Part shown: positions 1 to 5,861 of the stretch, in pieces
Position numbering within the stretch: the first letter of the stretch is position 1
Layout: each line of letters begins with the position of its first letter
DNA from: CAZFAT01 sp964517075
GTDB lineage: Bacteria > Acidobacteriota > Vicinamibacteria > Vicinamibacterales > SCN-69-37
Direction: 5' to 3'
Length of the DNA stretch: 9,609 nt
NCBI GenBank assembly: GCA_964517075.1
Contig: CAZFAT010000170.1
Span: 1 to 9,609, forward strand
Notes under the pieces: model-generated
Seen by the model: the letters and a program-made list of their open reading frames with translations, nothing else
What the model was told of the DNA's origin: nothing
Databases searched by the model: none
Position numbers and translations under genes: made by a program

Positions 1-1
1 A

Positions 2-895
2 CTGGGCCTGGTCGGCGAATCGGGCTCGGGCAAGAGCGTCACCGCGCTCAGCATCCTGCGTCTCGTGCCAGATCCTCCCGGCCGTATCGTCTCCGGCGAA
101 ATCATCTTCAGGGGACGCGACCTGCTGGCGCTGCCGTGGGAGGACATGCGCAAGATCCGCGGCCGGGAGATCAGCATGATCTTCCAGGAGCCGATGACGT
201 CACTGAACCCGGTCTTTCCGATCGGCCGGCAGGTCGCGGAAGTGATCCTGACGCACACGCCGGCGACGAAGGCAGAGGCCGAGGCGCGAGCGGTCGAGAT
301 GCTCACGCTCGTCGGCATCCCGGACGCCGAGACGCGACTGCGGCAGTACCCGCACGAGCTGTCGGGCGGGATGCGACAGCGCGTGATGATTGCCATTGCG
401 CTCGCGCTCGACCCCGCCCTCCTCATCGCCGATGAGCCGACCACGGCGCTGGATGTGACGATCCAGGCGCAAATTCTGGACTTGATGCTGGGCATCAAGG
501 ATCGGCGGCCGGAGGCCGCCATCCTGCTCATCACGCACAACCTGGCCGTGGTGGCCGAGACGTGCGATCGCGTCGCCGTGATGTACGGCGGCAAGATCCA
601 GGAAATCGCGCCCGTCCGGGATCTGTTCGCGCGGCCGCTCCATCCCTACACGCAAGGGCTGCTCGCGTCGCTGCCGCGCGTGGACGGCGAGAAGGCCGCG
701 CGCCTGCAGATGATTCCCGGATCCGTTCCCGACATTCACCGGCTGCCCGTGGGCTGCAAATTCAGCACACGGTGCCCCGAACGGTTCGAACCCTGCCCCG
801 GCCTCGAGCCGCCGCTCGTCGAGATCCGGCCCGGCCACTGGGTGCGCTGCCATTTGCATGACGACTGCCATGGATACTTCGGACGCCATTCTTGA
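2..895 (+). CDS. dppD: Peptide/nickel ABC importer ATP-binding subunit, DppD/OppD-like (5' partial)
   Basis: One of two ATPases that power a Dpp/Opp-type importer of di- or oligopeptides at the inner face of the cytoplasmic membrane. The reading frame is open to the left edge, so the start is missing; GTG at 65 is an internal valine, not the start. The ABC motifs appear in order: Walker A GESGSGKS (14-37), Q-loop MIFQEPMTSLNP from 177, signature LSGGMRQ from 359, Walker B LLIADEP (419-439) and the H-loop histidine in ITHN (530-541). The C-terminal oligopeptide-transporter extension begins at HPYTQGLL. It carries cysteines at codons 755, 773, 794 and 848 (C-x5-C-x6-C-x17-C), matching the [4Fe-4S] site known in DppD-type ATPases. 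The 3' end overlaps the DppF-like gene by 38 nt, implying coupled translation. The family is clear; the substrate (dipeptide, oligopeptide or nickel) cannot be told from the ATPase alone. Confidence 0.93.
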   Translation: MGLVGESGSGKSVTALSILRLVPDPPGRIVSGEIIFRGRDLLALPWEDMRKIRGREISMIFQEPMTSLNPVFPIGRQVAEVILTHTPATKAEAEARAVEMLTLVGIPDAETRLRQYPHELSGGMRQRVMIAIALALDPALLIADEPTTALDVTIQAQILDLMLGIKDRRPEAAILLITHNLAVVAETCDRVAVMYGGKIQEIAPVRDLFARPLHPYTQGLLASLPRVDGEKAARLQMIPGSVPDIHRLPVGCKFSTRCPERFEPCPGLEPPLVEIRPGHWVRCHLHDDCHGYFGRHS

Positions 896-1916
896 CGTGC
901 GCGACCTGCACGTCCGCTTCCCCGTCTTCGGCGGCGTGATCCCGCGGAAGAAGGCCGAAGTGCGTGCCGTCGAGGGCGTCTCGCTCACCCTTGGCCGCGG
1001 CGAAACGATCGGCCTCGTCGGCGAATCCGGCTGCGGCAAGACCACCGTCGGCCGTGCCATCGTCAACATCCTGAAGGCGATGAATTACCGGGTGGAGGTC
1101 AGCGGCCAGGTGCAGTATCACCATCCCGACGGCGTGGTGGATCTGGCCGCGCTCAGCCGCCGGCAGATGCGGCCGTATCGTGCCGATCTCCAGATGGTGT
1201 TCCAGGACCCGTACTCGTCGTTGAACCCGCGCATGTCCGTCGGCCGCATCATCGAGGAGCCGCTGCGCATCCACACACGCGAGCCCGCGGCCGGCCGCCG
1301 GGCGCGAGTCGAGCGGCTGCTCGAAAAAGTCGGCCTGTCGCCGGCACACGCGGCGCGGTATCCGCACGAGTTCTCGGGCGGGCAGCGGCAGCGGATCGGC
1401 CTCGCGCGCGCGCTCGCCACCAACCCGAAGATTGTCATCGCGGACGAACCGGTCAGCGCACTCGACGTCTCCGTCCAGGCGCAGGTCATCAACCTCATGG
1501 AGGATCTGCAGCGCGAGTTCGGCCTGTCCTACATCTTCATCGCGCACGATCTGGCCGTCGTCCGGCACATCTCGGACCGCATCTTCGTGATGTATCTTGG
1601 ACACATCGTCGAGGCCGGCCCGGCCGAGCTGATCTACAGGCGCCCCCTGCATCCGTACTCGCGGCTGCTCCTCTCGGCGGTCCCGCGGCCCGATCCCGAT
1701 CGGCGCCGCCCACGGGGCGCACGGATCGAGACGGACCTGCCCTCGCCGCTGAACAAACCGTCTGGCTGTGCGTTTCGCACGCGCTGCCCCATCGCCCGGC
1801 CGGACTGCGCCGAGCGCGTGCCGCCCCTCGAGCTCCGCGACGGCCGCTGGGTGGCGTGCCCGTATTCGGAGCCGGCGCCCGCGGAGGAGACCGCACCGCG
1901 CGGCACGGAGTCCTGA
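858..1916 (+). CDS. dppF: Peptide/nickel ABC importer ATP-binding subunit, DppF/OppF-like
   Basis: Second ATPase of the same Dpp/Opp-type importer, expected to form a heterodimer with the DppD-like subunit. The 352 aa length is normal for the family. Visible motifs are Walker A GESGCGKT (55-62), Q-loop glutamine 116 in MVFQDPYSSLNP, signature FSGGQ (172-176), Walker B IVIADEP (192-198) and H-loop His230. The C-terminal oligo_HPY-type region starts at HPYSRLLL (265 on) and contains Cys304, Cys310, Cys317 and Cys334, a possible Fe-S site as in its partner. About 20 residues rich in Ala, Pro and Glu form a low-complexity tail. ATG at 858 lies inside the preceding gene. ATG at 870 (MDTSDA) is an equally plausible start, and neither has a clear Shine-Dalgarno sequence. 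The permeases and the periplasmic binding protein are not in the window. Confidence 0.94.
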   Translation: MTTAMDTSDAILDVRDLHVRFPVFGGVIPRKKAEVRAVEGVSLTLGRGETIGLVGESGCGKTTVGRAIVNILKAMNYRVEVSGQVQYHHPDGVVDLAALSRRQMRPYRADLQMVFQDPYSSLNPRMSVGRIIEEPLRIHTREPAAGRRARVERLLEKVGLSPAHAARYPHEFSGGQRQRIGLARALATNPKIVIADEPVSALDVSVQAQVINLMEDLQREFGLSYIFIAHDLAVVRHISDRIFVMYLGHIVEAGPAELIYRRPLHPYSRLLLSAVPRPDPDRRRPRGARIETDLPSPLNKPSGCAFRTRCPIARPDCAERVPPLELRDGRWVACPYSEPAPAEETAPRGTES

Positions 1917-1922
1917 AGCCTG

Positions 1923-4034
1923 ATGAACGACCAACTGACGCGCCTTGCCCGCTCCGTCAGTCTCGCCTGCGCCCTGACGACGACCATCGTAGGCGCCCTG
2001 GTGCTGTTCGTGAGCTGGACCACGACCGGCGACGCGATGCTGGGTTTGCTCTCGGGCGGCATCGTCATCAAGACCAACACGGCGCTCGGGCTGGTCCTCA
2101 CGGGCCTGGCGCTCCTGACGTTGCGGCCGGAGCCCACGCCCGTGGTGCTGAAAGTGATGGGAGGCGCGATCGCACTGGTGGTGCTGATCCTGGGTGTTGC
2201 CACGTTCAGTCAGCACCTGACGGGCTGGAATCTCGGCATCGACGAGTGGCTCATGACCGAAGCGGTGGGCTCACCCGCCACGACCAGCCCGAACCGGATG
2301 GGCCCGCCGGCCGCCCTGTCGTTTCCGCTGCTCGGCGCGGCGCTGCTGCTCCTCGACGTCCGGACGCGCCGCGGCCGCGCGCCCGCTCAGTGGCTGGCCA
2401 CGGGCGTGCTGCTCATCGCGCTCGTCCCGGTGCTGGGCTACGTCTTCGAGACGCGACAGCTCTACGGCATTGCGCAGTACAGCGGCATCGCGCTGCCGAC
2501 GGCCCTGATGTTCATGCTGCTCGCCATTGGCGTCCTGTTCGCCCGGCCCGCAATCGGCGCAGCCGGACGGCTGCTCGCCGACGACAGCAGCGGCATGCTG
2601 CTCCGGCGGCTGATTCCCGCCGCGATTCTGCTGCCCATCGTCCTCGGCCGGTTGCGCGTCGCCGGCGACCGGGCCGGGCTCTACGACCTCGAGTTCGGAC
2701 GGGCGCTGCTGATCTTCTCCTTCATCGTCCTGTTCTCCGCCGTCACCTGGTGGACGAGCGCCGTCGTCCAGCGGCACGTTGGTGCGCGCACCCGCGCCGA
2801 GGACGCCGAGCGCGAGATGCACGAGCGGCTGGTCGAGACGCTCGAGAAGGAGCGGGAGGCGCGCGCGCTGGCCGAGCAGTCCAACCGGATGAAGGACGAC
2901 TTCCTGGCGACGCTGAGCCATGAACTGCGCACGCCCCTGGCCGCCATCTTCGGCTGGGTCCAGCTGATGATTCGCGGCGCCGTGCCGGAGCGCGATACGC
3001 GGCGCGCGCTCGAGGCCATCGAGCGCAACGCGCGCCTGCAGCTCCAGCTCATCGAGGATCTGCTCGACATGTCCCGCATCGAGGCCGGCACGATCCGCCT
3101 CGAGCTGCGCGACGTCGACCTCGTGACCATTATCGACGCGGCCATCGCCACGACGGCGCCGGTCGTCGCCCAGAAGGGGCTGACGCTCGAGCGGCAGATC
3201 AGCCACCCCTCGGTGCCGGCGTCCGGCGATGCCGCGCGGCTGCAGCAGGTGCTCAGCAATCTGATCAACAACGCCGTCAAGTTCACGCCCCCCGGCGGCC
3301 GGATTGTCGTCGCGCTGGGCCTGACGTCGGCCGGGCCGGAGGTGACGGTGCGCGACACGGGCGTGGGCATCCGGCCCGATTTCCTGGCGCACGTGTTCGA
3401 TCGCTTCCGCCAGGCGGACCCATCCACGACGCGCACGTTCGGCGGCCTCGGCCTCGGGCTCTCCATCGCGCGGCAGTTGACGGAGCTGCACGACGGGACG
3501 CTGGTGGCCGAAAGCGACGGCGAAGGCTGCGGGTCCATCTTCCGGATGCGCCTGCCGGCCTCGGCCGCCGGTCTGGTGGCAGCGGTGCCGGCCACCCCGT
3601 CGGACACGCCCGTGGACGCCGCCCTGTCGCCCGCGGCGTGGCCCTCGCTTGCCGGCACGCGCGTCCTCATCGTGGACGATCAGGAAGACGCCTGCGCGCT
3701 ATTCGATCATCTGCTCACCGAGCGCGGCGCCGCCGTCACCACGGCCCGCAGCGTCGATGAAGCCGTCGAACGGCTGGCGGCGGGCCGTTTCGACGTGCTG
3801 GTCAGTGACATCGCCATGCCGATCCGCGATGGCTTCGACCTCATCCGGCACGTCCGCGAGCACGTCGACGGCCTGCCCGCCATCGCCCTCACCGCGTTTG
3901 CCGGCACCGACGACCGCGAGCGCGCGCTCGTCGCCGGCTTCCAGGCGCACCTGACCAAGCCCGTGGCCGCCGAGCAACTCGTCCGCACGGTGGCCGCGCT
4001 GCGAAAGTCCATTCCATACAATGAGCCGCGATGA
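1923..4034 (+). CDS. Membrane-bound hybrid sensor histidine kinase with C-terminal receiver domain
   Basis: Two-component sensor that autophosphorylates on histidine and can pass phosphate to its own receiver domain. About eight hydrophobic segments fill residues 12-280 (roughly 14-32, 52-67, 76-93, 129-144, 157-175, 189-207, 226-242, 260-280), with no recognisable PAS, GAF or CHASE domain. A charged, probably coiled-coil linker (285-325) leads into HisKA with phospho-acceptor His333 in LSHELRTPL. HATPase_c follows, with N-box NLINNAVKF (446-454), G1 DTGVGI (478-483) and G2 GGLGLGLSI (507-515). A Pro/Ala linker (about 548-578) joins the receiver domain, with acidic pair Asp585/Asp586, phospho-acceptor Asp629, Thr657 and Lys679. 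All catalytic residues are present. No DNA-binding or Hpt output domain is attached, so a separate partner is likely. It starts 6 nt after the DppF stop, with GGAG at 1907-1910 a distant Shine-Dalgarno candidate. The ligand is unknown. Confidence 0.93.
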   Translation: MNDQLTRLARSVSLACALTTTIVGALVLFVSWTTTGDAMLGLLSGGIVIKTNTALGLVLTGLALLTLRPEPTPVVLKVMGGAIALVVLILGVATFSQHLTGWNLGIDEWLMTEAVGSPATTSPNRMGPPAALSFPLLGAALLLLDVRTRRGRAPAQWLATGVLLIALVPVLGYVFETRQLYGIAQYSGIALPTALMFMLLAIGVLFARPAIGAAGRLLADDSSGMLLRRLIPAAILLPIVLGRLRVAGDRAGLYDLEFGRALLIFSFIVLFSAVTWWTSAVVQRHVGARTRAEDAEREMHERLVETLEKEREARALAEQSNRMKDDFLATLSHELRTPLAAIFGWVQLMIRGAVPERDTRRALEAIERNARLQLQLIEDLLDMSRIEAGTIRLELRDVDLVTIIDAAIATTAPVVAQKGLTLERQISHPSVPASGDAARLQQVLSNLINNAVKFTPPGGRIVVALGLTSAGPEVTVRDTGVGIRPDFLAHVFDRFRQADPSTTRTFGGLGLGLSIARQLTELHDGTLVAESDGEGCGSIFRMRLPASAAGLVAAVPATPSDTPVDAALSPAAWPSLAGTRVLIVDDQEDACALFDHLLTERGAAVTTARSVDEAVERLAAGRFDVLVSDIAMPIRDGFDLIRHVREHVDGLPAIALTAFAGTDDRERALVAGFQAHLTKPVAAEQLVRTVAALRKSIPYNEPR

Positions 4035-5830
4035 CTCGGTGGTCCGGCCGGCGCCAGCGCGTGCTCGTCGCGCTCGCACTCGGCGGCATCCTGGCGTATG
4101 CGTCGCTCCTGCGGCTCGACGCGCTGTTCGGCAAGTACGGCCCGTTCTCCCACCCGGGCTGGGTCGTCGGCCTCGAACGCAGCGTCGGCGCGGTCCGCGG
4201 CACCCTCGTTCCGGACGACTGGACGTGGACGCCGCCCGACCGCCGCTACTACGGCGATCCCCAGAACTACATCCGGTTCGCGCGGGAGATGCGGCACTTC
4301 TACCAGGCCCACGTGCGCGAGCCCGTGTTCCTGGCGACCACGCGACTGTTCCTGGCGCTGACCGGCGGGCAGGACGAGGCGGTCAGCTTCGCGTCCGCGA
4401 GCTTCTCGGTGCTCGCCGTGTTCGCCATCTTCCTGTTCGGCCGCGCGCTGCACTCGACGGCCGCCGGGCTCGCCGCGGCGGCCGCGCTGGCGATCGAGCG
4501 CGAGGTCGTGCTCTGGGCACCGGATGGCTGGCGCGACGACGCGTACATGGCAATGGTGGCATGGTCGGCGTGGGCGATGGTGCGGCTCAGCCAGCGGCGG
4601 ACCCTGGCGTGGGGCGCCGTCTTCGGTGCCGCGGCGGCCGCCGCCTGTCTGACCCGCGTCACCGCGCTGCTCTACCTCGTCCCTGCGATCGCCGCGTTCG
4701 TCGCGCTCGGTGATCGGGCAGCGCTCCGCGGGCGCGCGACAAGCGCCGCGATGGCTCTTCTCGTCTTCGCGGTGCTCACGGGCCCGTATTTCGTCGCGAT
4801 CACGCTGGAGACGGGCGACCCGCTGTTCGCGGTGAACTATCACACCATCTACTACCTCGATCATGAAGGTCAGGATCCGAACCAGGGCCTCAGCGCGGCG
4901 CAGTATGTGGCGCGCAAGTTCCAGGCAACACCGGTGGCGACGACCGAGAACGCGGTGCGCGGCCTGACCGACGTGCCGTTCGACAACAAATGGAACGGGT
5001 TCGGCTCCTGGTTGCCGGGGTTGGGCGCCGCGCTTCGGCTGCTCGCGATCGGCGGCCTGCTCGGCTGGCTCTTCGTGCCGGCCGGACGGCTGCTGCTCAT
5101 CATGCTGGCCGGCACGCTCGCGCCCTACATGGTGACCTGGTCGGTGGGCGACGGCGCGGCCTGGCGCTTCACGATGCCGGCCTATCCCTTCTACCTCGTG
5201 GCCGCGGTCTGGTGCGCGGCCGAAGCGGTGCGGCTGGTGATCGAGGCGCGGCAGCCGGAACGCCGCGCGCGCCTGTGGCGCCAGGCGCCTCTCAGACTCG
5301 CGGTCGCGGCAGCGCTCGTGATCGCGTTCGTGCTCTTCAGTCGCCAGATGCCGTACTACGTGGCGCGCGAGTCACTCCGCAGGGGCGAGGCGACGACGCT
5401 CGGCGCGGGTGAGCGGGACCGCGCGTTCTTCGTGGACGGATGGACCGGCCTCGCGCGCGAGGGCAACGTGACGGCGCGGCTCGCCGCCGGTGATCGCGCC
5501 ACGTTGGCGATCCCGCTGCCCGACCGCCGCCCCTATCACGTCGTCCTGCGCATGGATCCACTGCCGTTCCAGACGTCGCCGCCGCAGCGCGTGCGCGTCT
5601 CGCTCGACGGCCGGCCGCTTGCGGAGTGGACGCTCGTCTACGCCCCGGAGCGCGTCGGCACGTACGAGTTCGACATCCCTGCGGATGTCGTGACTCCTGG
5701 CCGTGGCCGCCTGGCGCTCGTCGCCGACTTCGCAAAACCGATGGAGGAGGCGGGCGGCGCCTTTCCCGAGATCGCGCGCAGTCAGGTCGCGGCGTTCCGG
5801 CTCTGGTATGTGAGGGTGACGCCTCGGTAG
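4031..5830 (+). CDS. Multi-pass membrane glycosyltransferase, GT-C/PMT (ArnT-like) type, with C-terminal beta-rich domain
   Basis: Probable polyprenyl-phosphate-sugar-dependent glycosyltransferase acting at the outer face of the inner membrane. The 599 aa protein has about ten to eleven hydrophobic segments (roughly 9-26, 118-137, 143-158, 172-186, 192-208, 211-226, 238-257, 331-349, 352-370, 383-400, 421-437). A long loop after helix 1 carries Asp30 right at the membrane edge, YYGDPQNY (73-80) and REP (96-98), the arrangement seen in the catalytic first loop of GT-C enzymes. GWRDD (166-170) sits in a later loop and may also be functional. Residues about 460-599 have no membrane segment and alternate short hydrophobic strands, suggesting a periplasmic beta-sandwich, perhaps carbohydrate-binding. 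The start ATG overlaps the kinase stop as ATGA, so translation is probably coupled. Acceptor and sugar cannot be deduced. An uncharacterised GT-39-like membrane protein without proven activity is the alternative reading. Confidence 0.72.
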   Translation: MTRWSGRRQRVLVALALGGILAYASLLRLDALFGKYGPFSHPGWVVGLERSVGAVRGTLVPDDWTWTPPDRRYYGDPQNYIRFAREMRHFYQAHVREPVFLATTRLFLALTGGQDEAVSFASASFSVLAVFAIFLFGRALHSTAAGLAAAAALAIEREVVLWAPDGWRDDAYMAMVAWSAWAMVRLSQRRTLAWGAVFGAAAAAACLTRVTALLYLVPAIAAFVALGDRAALRGRATSAAMALLVFAVLTGPYFVAITLETGDPLFAVNYHTIYYLDHEGQDPNQGLSAAQYVARKFQATPVATTENAVRGLTDVPFDNKWNGFGSWLPGLGAALRLLAIGGLLGWLFVPAGRLLLIMLAGTLAPYMVTWSVGDGAAWRFTMPAYPFYLVAAVWCAAEAVRLVIEARQPERRARLWRQAPLRLAVAAALVIAFVLFSRQMPYYVARESLRRGEATTLGAGERDRAFFVDGWTGLAREGNVTARLAAGDRATLAIPLPDRRPYHVVLRMDPLPFQTSPPQRVRVSLDGRPLAEWTLVYAPERVGTYEFDIPADVVTPGRGRLALVADFAKPMEEAGGAFPEIARSQVAAFRLWYVRVTPR

Positions 5831-5831
5831 G

Positions 5832-5855
5832 TACGAGGGTACGAAGTTACGAGGG
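5832..5855. repeat. Three tandem copies of an 8 bp unit in a convergent intergenic gap
   Basis: Units TACGAGGG (5832-5839), TACGAAGT (5840-5847) and TACGAGGG (5848-5855) lie head to tail. The first and third are identical and the middle one differs at two positions. The array fills nearly all of the 31 bp between the stop of the glycosyltransferase gene (plus strand) and the stop of the ADOP permease gene (minus strand). No terminator-like GC stem with a T-run is seen. It may be a short slippage-prone repeat or a remnant of a dispersed intergenic element. No function is claimed. Confidence 0.8.
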
Positions 5856-5861
5856 CGCGGC

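Noticed and set aside
65..895. GTG at 65 as the true start of the DppD-like gene
   Set aside because: The Walker A motif lies upstream at 14-37 in the same frame, so the gene extends beyond the left edge.
200..3670. Long open frames on the minus strand opposite the transporter and kinase genes
   Set aside because: They are rich in Arg, Gly, Ala and Pro with no recognisable domain, and lie opposite genes with complete family motifs; GC-rich third positions create such frames.
4021..4713. An alternative ATG at 4021 giving a 230-codon frame
   Set aside because: It is out of frame with the glycosyltransferase, which has clear membrane segments from the ATG at 4031; the alternative product is Arg-rich and has none.
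5822..5838. Small hairpin CCTCG-N7-CGAGG at the end of the glycosyltransferase gene
   Set aside because: The stem is only 5 bp with no T-run after it, too weak to call a terminator; it arises partly from the tandem repeat.
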